From Paramyrothecium sp. XJ0827 (lineage: Eukaryota > Ascomycota > Sordariomycetes > Hypocreales > Stachybotryaceae): a stretch of DNA of 64,000 bases. Below are positions 21,935 to 31,872 of this stretch, in pieces. The position numbers and the translations under genes were made by a program. The stretch spans positions 3,162,001 through 3,226,000 of the forward strand of contig JAJFPB010000008.1 of assembly GCA_020881915.1 (NCBI GenBank). Direction: 5' to 3'. A model generated the notes under the pieces. It worked only from the letters and a program-made list of their open reading frames with translations, did not search any database and was not told the DNA's origin. How positions within the stretch are numbered: position 1 is the stretch's first letter; the number at the start of each line of letters is the position of its first letter.

Positions 21935-23476
21935 ATGGGAAATATATGCAGCTCGAGCTCTGATAATGCCGAGGCAACACCACAACCTCGTCTGGGCCAG
22001 TTGCCAAAAATCACCCCTGAATGGGCTTTAAATGGGCAAAATATCATTGGAGGCAAAAACATGTCAGATCAACCCGCCTCTTCCACTTCCGACTTCAAGA
22101 TCGTTGTGGACGATAGACGCGAAGCATCCTCAGCCAATCCAACAGATGCACAGCTGCCAGCATACAGCCCCAGACCACCCTCAACCATCAAGATGCTACA
22201 CACATGGAAATACGCCAACGAGTTACAAATGTTTGGATTCAAGGGTGCTTTCAACATCATGCGTCAGCGTCATTTTCATGTATGGATTGACTCCAACTAC
22301 ACGCTGCCACGCGACACCATGATGGCTATACGGCTAGTTGCTCTGAACCTCTTGCAAGTGGCCAAAGCTATTGACTGTGACTTGACTATCTTCTTCACCG
22401 GGTATCCAAACAAGAAGAGTTCTCAACTCTCGTATGAAGACAAGGCTCGGCTTCAGGTTTTGAGGGAGTTGTGGGTTACCCAAAGCTGGCAGGAAGCAAA
22501 GCAACTCGTGCATACAACCAAGAAACTGCGAGACCTAGGTATCCAAGCGTGGATCAACGACCAGACAAATTTCGACAACGAGGAGAGTGATGGTGAAAGG
22601 CATACGCGATTGCTGGTCTACGTGCGACAAAAGATGCTTCGTTACTGGCATGGGTACCACCAACGAGAGCTCACAGCAGAGAGACTGGTCAAAGTTCACA
22701 ATTCCGCCATACGTGCGGCCCGCGAACAACCAAAGTCGCTCAACAATATCCGCTTCACATACGAAAGAGAGATAAAACACTACCAGAGGCTCATGCGTAG
22801 AGACGAAGCTTACCCGCTAACAACAATTCTCCTCCTGGCATCCGCAATGCAACCTACCGAAATAGATGCCATCCAGCAATGCCAGAAAGATGGAGCAGAC
22901 ATCAAAAGACAAACGAGGGGCTTGTTTGCCAGAGATCAGAAGGCTAAAGAAGACATTGAAGGCCGCGGCACCCAGTTCTGCATCGAATCTGTTGTTATGA
23001 TTGGGAATTTGGACACCACCGCGATCAAAGGCTACGAACAGATCGACGACGTTGCTTCAGGCGAGGACGACATTAACGATATAACTACTCTTAAGGAGTC
23101 CCAGGTTCTGAAGAATTTTCTAAGCCCTCGGTGCCTCTTGAAGATCCTCAACTCTCACAACCCTTCGGTTGATAACATGACGTTACCCGATGCTGATAAA
23201 TACAGCAGTGATCAATTCCCAGATCAAAATCTGACTATACCTGATGTCTTGGAGGCCAAGAAGGCGCTAGGTATTGAAGATGACCTTGATTTGGAATACG
23301 AAGACGACGAAGAGGCAGGCTTCCAGGCCCCTAGCGGTGTTAATATTGCTATGGCGGCTGGCAATGCTACAAACAACAATCGTCCAGACTCAAGTACTTT
23401 CGGGTGCAACGCAGATTTAAATTCTTTTGATCATAAGCGCGATATTGATGAAGAATCGGATTTTTGGGACAAATAA
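21935..23476 (+). CDS. orphan protein with N-terminal dual-acylation signal
   Basis: A single exon of 513 residues. I start it at the ATG at 21935 rather than at the frame opening 12 codons earlier, because it gives MGNICSSSS: Gly2 for N-myristoylation with a palmitoylatable Cys5, a plasma-membrane anchor pattern. Residues 1-75 are disordered. The middle (about 80-330) is helical and charged, with repeated Arg/Lys-Gln stretches such as KMLRYWHGYHQRELTAERL. The C-terminus has an acidic patch (LEYEDDEEAG) and ends SDFWDK. No known domain is recognised. It sits between decayed repeats and a regulator relic and has a plausible TATA promoter. I infer a peripheral membrane protein of unknown role. 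Confidence 0.7.
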   Translation: MGNICSSSSDNAEATPQPRLGQLPKITPEWALNGQNIIGGKNMSDQPASSTSDFKIVVDDRREASSANPTDAQLPAYSPRPPSTIKMLHTWKYANELQMFGFKGAFNIMRQRHFHVWIDSNYTLPRDTMMAIRLVALNLLQVAKAIDCDLTIFFTGYPNKKSSQLSYEDKARLQVLRELWVTQSWQEAKQLVHTTKKLRDLGIQAWINDQTNFDNEESDGERHTRLLVYVRQKMLRYWHGYHQRELTAERLVKVHNSAIRAAREQPKSLNNIRFTYEREIKHYQRLMRRDEAYPLTTILLLASAMQPTEIDAIQQCQKDGADIKRQTRGLFARDQKAKEDIEGRGTQFCIESVVMIGNLDTTAIKGYEQIDDVASGEDDINDITTLKESQVLKNFLSPRCLLKILNSHNPSVDNMTLPDADKYSSDQFPDQNLTIPDVLEAKKALGIEDDLDLEYEDDEEAGFQAPSGVNIAMAAGNATNNNRPDSSTFGCNADLNSFDHKRDIDEESDFWDK

Positions 23477-23816
23477 GTTGTTTGTTCTATTTAGAGCCAT
23501 TTGGATGACTACTGTTCTCAATTTTCCGTACGTTCAATAGATTTGCTTCGTTTTTAAGCCTTTCCTTGCATAATATCGTCTGCCTTATATTGTGAACCTC
23601 AGGCCCGTCTAGAGCGTCCCGTTTCACACTCTAGGATCTATAAACACATATGGAACTCATCCAGTGGCCATCTCCAAATACTTCGACTGACTCTTTAACC
23701 GTCTCATAGCTATCAATTCAAACATATGTTGACCAATTTGATAGGAACGGGATGAATACACAGCGAACATAAACTAATGAAAATCATCCGAAGCACCTTG
23801 TTCTGCCGTCCTGAAT
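23477..23816. other. intergenic, no gene supported
   Basis: Nothing recognisable in either strand. Confidence 0.4.
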
Positions 23817-24060
23817 TCACGAATCCTGCAGTGGCAACTCTCGCAAAAATAGCTGTGCTGAACTAGCGATCAAGGGCTCCAAATTCATGACTCTCCGCCT
23901 CTTTATGCATTGGACGGCGGCTTTGGTTTCGGGGTCGGCGAGTATAAAAGCATTCCTGTCCATCATCCATACAATTTCTACAACCAGCCACTTCACCGCT
24001 GCATTTGACCTCTTGAGGTGGCGATGGAGCGTTCGTGACTCCTCCAAGCCACCACTTCAT
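23817..24060 (-). pseudogene. Zn2Cys6 regulator fragment, broken
   Basis: The minus frame from 24060 reads VKCSGEVAGCRNC, then MDDGQEC: the second half of a fungal zinc cluster with correct 6-2-6 spacing. The first two Cys are missing. Just upstream, the DNA still resembles the CDRC-R-x-KK-VKC segment, but base losses shift the frame. No regulatory domain follows; the frame ends by 23863 and a neighbouring one by 23817. It is best read as the decayed 5' end of a regulator gene. Confidence 0.6.
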
Positions 24061-24426
24061 TCGACCTGCTCTGAATGGTATAGCTGCCGTGGAAGCTGGA
24101 CAGATAACTGGAGTCTCCTGTCAGCCTAACCGCTGATCCTTATGTATCACTGTGTCTTTGTGTGCGACCAACATCCTTCGATCGACGGGGATGATGCGGC
24201 GTATTCCGAGACTCATCTGAGTAACATCGCGGTGTGATACCACCATCCTGACTCCTAATACTAAGTGGTATGAATCTAATTCAAGCCTTCATATTGCAAA
24301 CGTATCCACGATAAGAAATTCAACCAAGCGATAATATTACGATCATGCTACGGCTTGTTGCCTCAGAATCTTGTCATAGCATCAAACTCATTCGTATTAT
24401 CGAGTTGGAAAAAGAAACGGTTCTCA
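24061..24426. other. intergenic, no gene supported
   Basis: No credible coding frame or repeat seen. Confidence 0.4.
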
Positions 24427-24834
24427 TTACAGCTTGGACAGTCTCTTACCAATACGCCCTTTACGAACCACATCTCGTCCACCTCTCGCCTTGACTTGCT
24501 CCTGCCATTTTTTCTTACGATCCCGGTTCGGTTTTTCCAGCTTTAAGAGCTGCAATTCGTAGTCCTCGAGTGGGCTTAGCTCTGGGAAACGGCGCTCAAG
24601 CTCATTCAATCGATGGTCTCTGTCCGAATCATTTGAACTGGATGGTGGTTCGCTTGTTTTGATTCCACTATTCCCACAAATCAAGTCTCCACTTTGTTGA
24701 TTTATGCCGGCTTGAATTTCTCTATGGTTCTCAAGGAGCGTAGAATGGCCTAACAAATGTCAGAAGTGATTTAAGAAGTCCAAAGAAGACTCACCTTCAG
24801 AGACAGTGTTGTTTTTCTGAAGGGGAATAGACAT
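24427..24834 (-). CDS. small basic orphan protein, two exons
   Basis: Exon 1 is 24834..24795 (MSIPLQKNNTVSE), the intron is 24794..24750 (GTGAGT...TTGTTAG, 45 nt) and exon 2 ends at 24427, giving 120 residues. The C-terminal third is strongly basic (KKKWQEQVKARGGR, VRKGRIGKRLSKL), preceded by a charged helix with Leu spacing (LNELERRFPEL). The clean intron and codon quality support a real gene. No family is recognised; nucleic-acid or nuclear association is a guess from charge. Confidence 0.6.
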
Positions 24835-25528
24835 AGTTGCAGATCGATTGTTTGTATTGAATGGGATGACGGAGGTCTTGATGCTCTGTTTCGGTGAATT
24901 GTCACCAAGTGGAGCGAAGAATGAATAGGATACACCTTTATATCCTTCCTCCCACGTTGCTAAGCCACAAGGCTGTCCTTGATGGAGGAGTCTTTCAGGC
25001 TATGCAATCGTGTGTGTTTTTGTCAAAGATCCATCATAACCACCATGTAAGTGCTGCTGAGGGGACCACTTACTCCACCATGAGGCACTGGCTAGGCTGT
25101 CTTGCAAGTGAAGGATCTGTCATCCTCGAACAGTCGAGCCGAGTCGCCGTCTAGTGGCTGATCAATAGACGCGAGGCAGCCCTACCTATATGCCGGTGGT
25201 GTACAGCATCACCTGTGTGATATTGTCTGCCTTGGATGGCAATTGTGGGTGCGTGGCTCGGCGAGACTACGAAATCCTCCAGTTCAGGGGTGTATCTTGT
25301 TTGAAGTATGAACACGCCCATGGTATGCCATGCTGTACATGCGTCTCCTCTGGGGCGATGCCCATGTTGACCTTGCATATGTAATTGGTCGCATTCAGCC
25401 CAATTAGCATGGTGAATGGATGAATTCGTTGCCCCTGAATGCCTCTGTCGGGCCATGACCGTCTACTTAAAGGGGTTCAGCTCCCAAAAATTCGCAAGTT
25501 AGCCTTGCCTTCCTTATCATCGTTCAAT
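24835..25528. other. intergenic, shared promoter region
   Basis: It separates the small basic gene (leftward) from the membrane protein (rightward). Short ORFs here show no domain. Confidence 0.4.
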
Positions 25529-26494
25529 ATGGTTTCTCTTTCAAACTTTCAATACATCCTCATCACCGTGTTTATATTGGATACAGTGGCTTCCTTTTGC
25601 CGTACTTGTCGTGTTTGGTTGGTCTTCCGGCAAAATCGGGAGTCTCCAGAGCATCCCCAAGACGAAACAATCATATTAAAGCATAAGATAATATTCTTGC
25701 TTATCATGAGTGGACAGTTTCTCCTCTTCACAACTACAGGGGCTACATTTCTAGTCCTTGCGTTATCGAAAGGAGGTTATTGGGCCATTATCTTTTCAAT
25801 ATCTGCAGTGACCATTAGCACAGCTGGGCAGGCAAGTAACTTGCAGATCTCAAGACAGAATACAGCTAACACGTATAGTGTACATGGATGGCTGGTCAAT
25901 GGGATGCTCAACGCAATGGCCGCCACTTGCTCCTAACGCTTGTTGGCCTGCATAGCACATCCACATTCTTCACTTATGGAGTTTGCATCGCCGACAAAGA
26001 CGAGTTGCTTGGGGTCATTCTTTACTGTTCATCATTCATACTCTTTCGCGTTTGGATGATACTTGAGTGTATCAAGTTCGTAAGGATCATCCAAAGATTT
26101 GCACCTTTGCCATACTCCCCGCAAACAAGAAAGGAACTTTACGAAATGAAAGGTTGCTGCTGGATTGAAGCGGGCTTTATGTTGTTGACTCCGGTTGCTT
26201 ATATTCTTACCCCTTATTACATCAGCCTGTGGAACCTCGACCTTATTCATCCAGGCATGCTAGTGGTATGGCTCTCTGCTCTCTGTTCATATCGAATTCT
26301 CGTGGTGGCTAATGATTTAGGTAACTGCTCTCGCGGCCAGTTTCCATAATATTTGTGTGGATGGCTGGTTATTGGTAACAGAAATAGGTCCTTATCTCAA
26401 AAGAGCGATATTTGAGCTCGTATCACTGGTGCTAGTGGTACAAAGGCCACGAGGATCGGAGGACGGCATTGAGCTCACACAGCTTGGAGGTTGA
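25529..26494 (+). CDS. multi-pass membrane protein, three exons
   Basis: Exons are 25529..25872, 25956..26320 and 26382..26494, giving 273 residues. Intron 1 (83 nt, GTATAG...CTAACG...CATAG) removes a stop and joins two frames; intron 2 is 61 nt (GTAACT...TAACAG). About seven hydrophobic helices follow one another, for example FQYILITVFILDTVASF, FLLIMSGQFLLFTTTG, ISAVTISTAG, GVILYCSSFILF, FMLLTPVAYIL and MLVVWLSALCSYRILVV, with an extracellular-like N-terminus and a cytosolic Arg/Glu-containing tail. The layout recalls fungal seven-helix orphan receptors/RTA1-like proteins, but I see no diagnostic motif. Confidence 0.72.
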
Positions 26495-27013
26495 GATCGA
26501 GTCAAATGAGCGAGTAGGACATCAAGGGCAGCACAGCCAAGGGCTTAGCAACAGCTTCATGCTTATCTCTAGTACTGCTAGCACCAGAACAGCCACATTC
26601 TCCCTCCTCAATTGCAAACCACAGCGGCCATGCTGTGTGCCTGACGGTTGTACAGATCTCCTTCCTATTTCATCAACCAGCCAGGCTGAGTTTGGCGGTG
26701 CAGAGCATGGTTCTGATCAACAATTCAGTGGCCACAGCATCCTTCATGGGTGTGCGTCCCTGAACATTCGCGCCATACATTCTTTGATGTCAGTAAACTC
26801 GCACGGTGCTGGCTGCTGCGCCCCCTGTGTAAGGACGTTCCGAATATTTAAACCCGTTATCCTCCCCATTCCTGGATCTGTTTTCTTCTTCCCACTGCTC
26901 TTCAACACGTTCATCCGGCCTAAGACCTCGATACTCGGTGCAGAACCTCTAGAAACCGCGGAGAGGAGAGTCGCAATGGTATGACTGCCAGCATGTTTAA
27001 TCAACACAGCTAA
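26495..27013. other. intergenic; possible 5' region of the sirtuin gene
   Basis: An open frame, 26469..26984, ends at an ATG-GTATGA that could act as a donor joining the sirtuin frame at 27017. The implied intron would be only 38 nt and the translated sequence is not domain-like, so I do not include it. Confidence 0.35.
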
Positions 27014-28578
27014 CAGCAACAGCTTGACCATCGTGATCTTTACAACGGATGGACTCAACTTGTCATTGAGCATAATCAACTTCATCCCTACATCACCACC
27101 AAAACTCAAGCTGAGGTGGCACGATTACCGCCCCAGCGCCTCACCTACCTGGCGCAATCTCAAAACATCACAGAAAAGCTACGCAGGTACCCATATGCTA
27201 TCAACGCCCTACTCACATATTCCAGAGGACAGCTCGCCATCGCACCATGTACCGATTGCTACAACAATATCGACGATTGCGGAAGTGCTGCTCCATTCGC
27301 GAACTGTGTCTTTCTTCCGAGTGTTTGGGGCTTCTCCTGCGCATCTTGTCTTCTTCGCGGCCGTGCGGCCGATTGTACATTCCACGTTCATCGAACCGGG
27401 AATCACCAAAAGCAGTGGGAGTTGACTTACGTGGAGACTGATAGCATTGATCACCCAGACTCCAAATGGTTGGAGCAAGGCCACCCGCTTGCGAAGTTCG
27501 ACCATGAAGGGCTCCATCCTATATGGAAGCGCATCCCATGTCCCGGGGACAACGTCCCTCATGATTTGGCACAGCCCTTGCAGAAGCCGTCCATGATACA
27601 TCAAGAATCAACTGCGATATCTTGGGTTAAGGTCTCGCAAGTGCCTGCACGCTTCTCAGATAATGCAACGGAGAAGCTCTTCCTGCTGAGCCAGAAGCTC
27701 AGTACTAAGAAGAATATCGTGCTCATCACTGGTGCCGGAATCTCCACCAACACAGGCAGTGAGTTTGTGTCAATACCCATCTAATGCAGCTATCTGATTA
27801 GAAGTTGGCAGTTCCCGACTATCAAAGTTCTTCCCGCTCGAAGGGATCCAGTCGTCAAGTTTACGACTCATCAGCCTACTCATCACCGGAGGCCGCCGAC
27901 CAGCTAAATGGCGATATTCTAAGCAAGCTTCAACATGGAGAGCAAGCTTCATTTACTCCGTTCGATCTTTTTGCCGAGAAGCTGGCTAAGTCCGGCCGTC
28001 TTCGTCGCCATTATACGCAGAACATCGACTGTCGGCAAGCCAGGCTTCCTTCTCTCATGAAAAAGACTACCTGGCTTCACGGTCGCGCCGATACCATGGT
28101 CTGTCACATAACACCAACGCATACGAAACTAGTATCTGCGAAATCTTTCACAGAATGGGCGATGGAGCCATGTCCACATTGTAAGCGCCTGCAAAAGCAA
28201 CGTGTACGGGAGGGGAAACGGAGACGATCTGTGGGTTTCCTTCGACCCAGAGTCCTCTTGTATGGAGAGAATTGCCCTGACGAATCCGCAATTATGGCAG
28301 CATTTAACGATGATTTGCGAGAACCAGTGGACGCTGTACTGATTGTCGGGACGAGATTATTGATCCCTTCACTTTGGGATTTTGCAAAACGACTTTTGAA
28401 ATCGGTACGAGCTCGGGACCCTGATAATGTGGTAGCATGGGTGAATAAAGAGCCACCCAAGCTGGGCCCGCGCTTCAAATCCTTCATCAATTACGAGTAT
28501 CAGGGGGATTGCGATACTTTTGCCTCGATAGTTGTAAAATGGATTTTCCTTCCTAGGCTGAGTCTCTTTGGCTTATAG
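27014..28578 (+). CDS. sirtuin (HST3/HST4-like) with N-terminal Cys-rich module
   Basis: Exon 1 (27014..27758) and exon 2 (27812..28578) flank a 53-nt intron (GTGAGT...GGCAG) whose removal rebuilds GAGISTNTGIPDYQSS, the NAD-binding signature. Further sirtuin motifs follow: YTQNID, the catalytic His in WLHG, a Cys-x-x-Cys (PCPHC) of the zinc site, and GFLRPRVLLYGE, closest in style to the HST3/HST4 class that removes H3K56 acetylation. Ahead of it, at about 27235-27395, is a Cys module (PCTDC...PFANCV...CASCLLRG...DCTF) resembling the fungal module called DUF3716. The true start is uncertain: the frame opens after a stop at 27011, possibly at an intron acceptor (CTAACAG). The length from the opening is about 503 residues. 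An NAD-dependent protein deacylase, probably nuclear, is inferred. Confidence 0.75.
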
Positions 28579-28614
28579 GGTAGGAATCCTGATCCATCTA
28601 CGCTGAGCAACCGG

Positions 28615-28670
28615 GGGACCTAATAGGTGTACGGGGCCCCGTATGCATCATGTAAGCGTTGGTAGCCACA
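28615..28670 (+). repeat. left terminal inverted repeat of element 1
   Basis: Inner 40 bp match the right end exactly in inverse orientation. It contains the palindrome ACGGGGCCCCGT. Confidence 0.8.
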
Positions 28671-28755
28671 CTAAAGGCGCCGCGCGCCTCCTTTTTGGTA
28701 GGTATGCCTCTTCAGCTTCTTTGCTACTCGAATAGCTATCCTTTGTCTGGCTAAA

Positions 28756-31098
28756 ATGCAGCCAATTGAAGAAGCCAATCGATTCTCAGATGACTGCCTC
28801 CCTCCTGAAGGCGACTATGACTCCCGAGATGCCTTATTCAAGGCGATCAACGCCTGGGCAGCTCCACGAGGCTATGCCTTTAGGACTGGAAGGTCAAAGA
28901 AAGAGAGGACTGGAAAACTTACACTCACATTTACTTGTGATCGTGCCTGCCGCCCCCCGAGCGCCTCCAAGGAACGGCAAAGTCGTACTACTACACGAGG
29001 CACAGGCTGCCAATTCTCTGTTCTAGCAAAGCAAAGCAGCGACCTGGCCACATGGGCTTTGAGTCATCGTCCGGATAGCCAATTCGCCATACATAACCAT
29101 GAGCCAAGCTGGCACCAGTCTGCTCATCCAGTACATCGCAAATTATCCAATTCGGATAGATCAACAATTAGCAGCCTCGCGAATGCCGGGATAGCGCCAA
29201 AGGATATCAGGACTTATATCCGTCAGAACTCAAATACCATTACAACCCAGCAAGATATCTACAATCGTATTGCAGAGAGCAAGCGAGAGCTCTGCGAGGG
29301 ACAGAGCACAATACACGCCCTTGCCAACCAACTGGATAAGGAAGGGTTCTGGAACCGGATGCAGCTTGATTCAGACGACCGGGTCACAGCAGTATTATTC
29401 GCCCATCCAGAGTCATTGGCATACCTTAAGGCTTATCCAGACCTGCTCTTCTTGGATTGCACATACAAGACGAACAAATATGGGATGCCGCTCCTCGATA
29501 TTATCGGTGTTGATGCCTGCCAGCGATCCTTCTGTATCGCGTTTGCATTCCTGAGCGGCGAGAACGAGGACGACTATATCTGGGCCTTAGACCGGCTTCG
29601 ATCAATGTACGAGCTCTGCGGCGCGAGGCTCCCGTCTGTCATCCTCACAGATCGCTGCCTTGCTTGCATGAATGCCGTGGCTCGCTGCTTCCCAGCTGCA
29701 ATTTCGCTCTTATGCCTTTGGCATGCGAATAAAGCAGTCCTTCGCTACTGCCAGCCAAGCTTTATGCGCCATGCCCAAGGAGCCGAGGCTTATCGAGATG
29801 GTCTTAACGATTGGAATGAGTTCTTTAATTGCTGGCATTCGATTATGAGATCAGCAGATGAGGAGTCCTTCGATCAGTGCGTTAAAGAGCTTGAAAAGCG
29901 CTACCTACCGCAATATCTCGAAGAGGTTGGTTATATTAAGACCAATTGGCTTGACTTATATAAGGAAAAGCTTGTTAAGTCTTGGGTTGATCAGCACCCT
30001 CATTTTGGCAACGTAGTTACCTCACGAGTCGAGGGTATCCACGCGCTGCTAAAGAGCCATCTCAAGAAATCTACATTAGATCTCTTCGAGGCTTGGAGGG
30101 CCATAAAGCAAGCACTACTCAATCAACTAGCTGAGCTACGATCAAACCAAGCCAAGCAGCAAGCACGTATGCCAATTGAGCTCTCCGGGTCACTATATGG
30201 TACCGTTCGTGGCTGGATATCTCATGAGGCATTGCGGAAGGTTGAAGAGCAGCGGAAGCTGCTCTTAAAAGAAGACTTGCCTAGCTGTACTGGTGCCTTC
30301 TCTCGATCTCATGGTCTCCCTTGCGCTCATACGCTCAAAGCCCTACAGGAACAAGATCTAGCCCTTGGTCTGGAGCATTTCCATACACATTGGCATCTTA
30401 GCCGTAGTGGAAGTCCTCAATTGCTATTAGAGCCTCGTCAACGCATTGATCGAGTAGCTGCTAGCTCAACTAAACCACAATCAAGTACTCGGCGGGAGCC
30501 TAGTACATTCGAAGCTGTTGAGGCAGCAATGCGGCCAAGGGCACAGCCTACATGCAGCAAATGCCACACACTAGGTCATACAATGACATCAAAGTCATGC
30601 CCTCTGCGGTACGCAGAGCTTTTGCAACCTGCAGCATTAGCCGTTACATCAACAACGGCACCGGCAGCAGCAGAGGCACCGGCAGTAGCAGCGGCTCCGG
30701 CACTAAGATACGATGACCCGCGGGCTATCTATCAGAGATATGTTGCTGCAAGAGATGCTTGGTATAAGGCGCAGCCTCGCGGCAGCCTCAAGACTAACCA
30801 GCAGTATCGGAAGGCGATGGGTCTGCCTTCACGATATAGCAAAGCCGACTACGACTGGTGCCTCGACTGGAAGCAGATGACCAAGCGCTGTACGATACCA
30901 ACAGGCTCTAGGGAATGGACCAAAGAAGAAATGATGGCCTATCTTGACTGGGATAAGTCGGAAAACGAGCGGATTGACGCTCAAGTAGAGGATGAGATAG
31001 TAGTGCAACCCTTTTCGAGCAGACGAGGGCCGGGCGAGATCTGGAGGGCATGTGAGAAGGACATTGAGGAGCAGCAGTCTTTGTATTCAGTTTTGTAG
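28756..31098 (+). CDS. Mutator-like (MULE) transposase, intact
   Basis: A single 780-codon ORF from ATG at 28756. The N-terminal 15-130 region is FAR1-like DNA-binding (TCDRAC...GCQFS...HNHEP, a Cys/His zinc fold). The MULE catalytic core (about 225-340) has LDCTYKTN and LTDRCLACMN with the first two catalytic Asp, and WHANKAVLRYC after them. A SWIM-type zinc motif follows at about 512-528 (SCTGAF...GLPCAH), then a CCHC-like knuckle at about 600-615 (CSKCHTLGH) and a charged tail. This is the order in fungal Hop-like MULEs. No stop or frameshift is seen, so it could still make active protein and might act on related ends in trans. Confidence 0.9.
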   Translation: MQPIEEANRFSDDCLPPEGDYDSRDALFKAINAWAAPRGYAFRTGRSKKERTGKLTLTFTCDRACRPPSASKERQSRTTTRGTGCQFSVLAKQSSDLATWALSHRPDSQFAIHNHEPSWHQSAHPVHRKLSNSDRSTISSLANAGIAPKDIRTYIRQNSNTITTQQDIYNRIAESKRELCEGQSTIHALANQLDKEGFWNRMQLDSDDRVTAVLFAHPESLAYLKAYPDLLFLDCTYKTNKYGMPLLDIIGVDACQRSFCIAFAFLSGENEDDYIWALDRLRSMYELCGARLPSVILTDRCLACMNAVARCFPAAISLLCLWHANKAVLRYCQPSFMRHAQGAEAYRDGLNDWNEFFNCWHSIMRSADEESFDQCVKELEKRYLPQYLEEVGYIKTNWLDLYKEKLVKSWVDQHPHFGNVVTSRVEGIHALLKSHLKKSTLDLFEAWRAIKQALLNQLAELRSNQAKQQARMPIELSGSLYGTVRGWISHEALRKVEEQRKLLLKEDLPSCTGAFSRSHGLPCAHTLKALQEQDLALGLEHFHTHWHLSRSGSPQLLLEPRQRIDRVAASSTKPQSSTRREPSTFEAVEAAMRPRAQPTCSKCHTLGHTMTSKSCPLRYAELLQPAALAVTSTTAPAAAEAPAVAAAPALRYDDPRAIYQRYVAARDAWYKAQPRGSLKTNQQYRKAMGLPSRYSKADYDWCLDWKQMTKRCTIPTGSREWTKEEMMAYLDWDKSENERIDAQVEDEIVVQPFSSRRGPGEIWRACEKDIEEQQSLYSVL

Positions 31099-31166
31099 CT
31101 ATATCTAATTGTAGTTGTGTTGTTGAATTGGAATTTGTCATGTCGATAAAGCCGTATTTGGGGGTG

Positions 31167-31247
31167 GTGGCTACCAACGCTTACATGATGCATACGGGGC
31201 CCCGTACAATTTTAAATGTACGGGGCCCCGTGCACCTATTAGGTCCC
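31167..31247 (-). repeat. right terminal inverted repeat of element 1
   Basis: The inverted copy of 28615..28670, with a 26-bp insertion that duplicates the GGGGCCCC palindrome. Confidence 0.8.
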
Positions 31248-31872
31248 GGGCCCCCCTTGACAACTGCAGGGTTGCGTGTGGAAGGGGGCGCGCAATTATT
31301 AGTCAGCTGGGGGGCGCGCAAAATTAAATGCGCGCCCGGGCGCCTCTGTATTGGGCGCCGCCTACGCGTGCAGAAGTGGAGAGGCGCCTAGGCGTGTCCC
31401 TATGGGGCCCCGGCTCCCGTCGCCTGGTTACGTCATACCACCTGCGTCCCCATCATCCCTACAACCTGGGGGCTGGGTCCAGCCTACCACACCCGGTGCG
31501 GCCAAGGAAAAGGTACCTCGGGGGTGGCTGCCAGTGCCGCTTTTCGACGAGGTACCGTGCCCTCAGTGATGTGGATGTTGCTTGCAATTCCAGCAGTGCT
31601 GCTAAGCCAAACCAACTTCACTCACCGTCATCTCCGCCCCATCTCGTGCGCACCCCCGAATTCCACCAAACTGTCCACTCCTGCTCGACTCACTGCGATA
31701 TCCCGGTGTCCCGTCTCGATCTCCGTTGCCTGGGCTCCCCATTCGTTACCCTCGTGGCATTTTTCTTTTTATGCCTTCTCTTCCCTGCGGATGCGGCATC
31801 CCGTGTGCCGGACTGACACCTCTCGCGCACCACCCACCGACTACTTCCCCCTTCCTGTTCTCTGCATGAGGA
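31248..31872. promoter_or_regulatory. GC-rich palindromic stretch and 5' region of the histidine kinase
   Basis: 31285..31400 is full of GC-rich inverted sequences (GGCGCGC...GCGCGCC, GGCGCC, AGGCGCCT), unlike the rest of the window and similar in texture to transposon termini. CT-rich leader sequence follows up to the ATG at 31873. The kinase promoter therefore lies in or behind transposon-derived DNA. Confidence 0.45.

Larger units (their letters stand above)
28615..31247 (+). mobile_element. Mutator-like DNA transposon, element 1
   Basis: A 2.6 kb unit with inverted ends around an intact transposase gene. The left end, 28615..28670, runs from GGGACCTAATAGGTG to the inner TTGGTAGCCACA; the right end, 31167..31247, carries the same sequence inverted, interrupted by 26 extra bp that add a second ACGGGGCCCCGT palindrome. 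The outermost GGGACCTAATAGG resembles the GGGGCCCAATAGG start of element 2. I cannot find a 9-bp target duplication. It lies about 40 bp after the sirtuin stop and about 620 bp before the histidine kinase start. Confidence 0.8.

Noticed and set aside
26469..26984. 171-codon frame as the first exon of the sirtuin gene
   Set aside because: The joining intron would be only 38 nt, the frame overlaps the last exon of the membrane protein gene, and the peptide has no domain.
28606..31256. 9-bp target duplication for element 1
   Set aside because: The nine bases outside the left end (AGCAACCGG) and right end (GGGCCCCCC) do not match, and shifting the borders by a few bases did not help.
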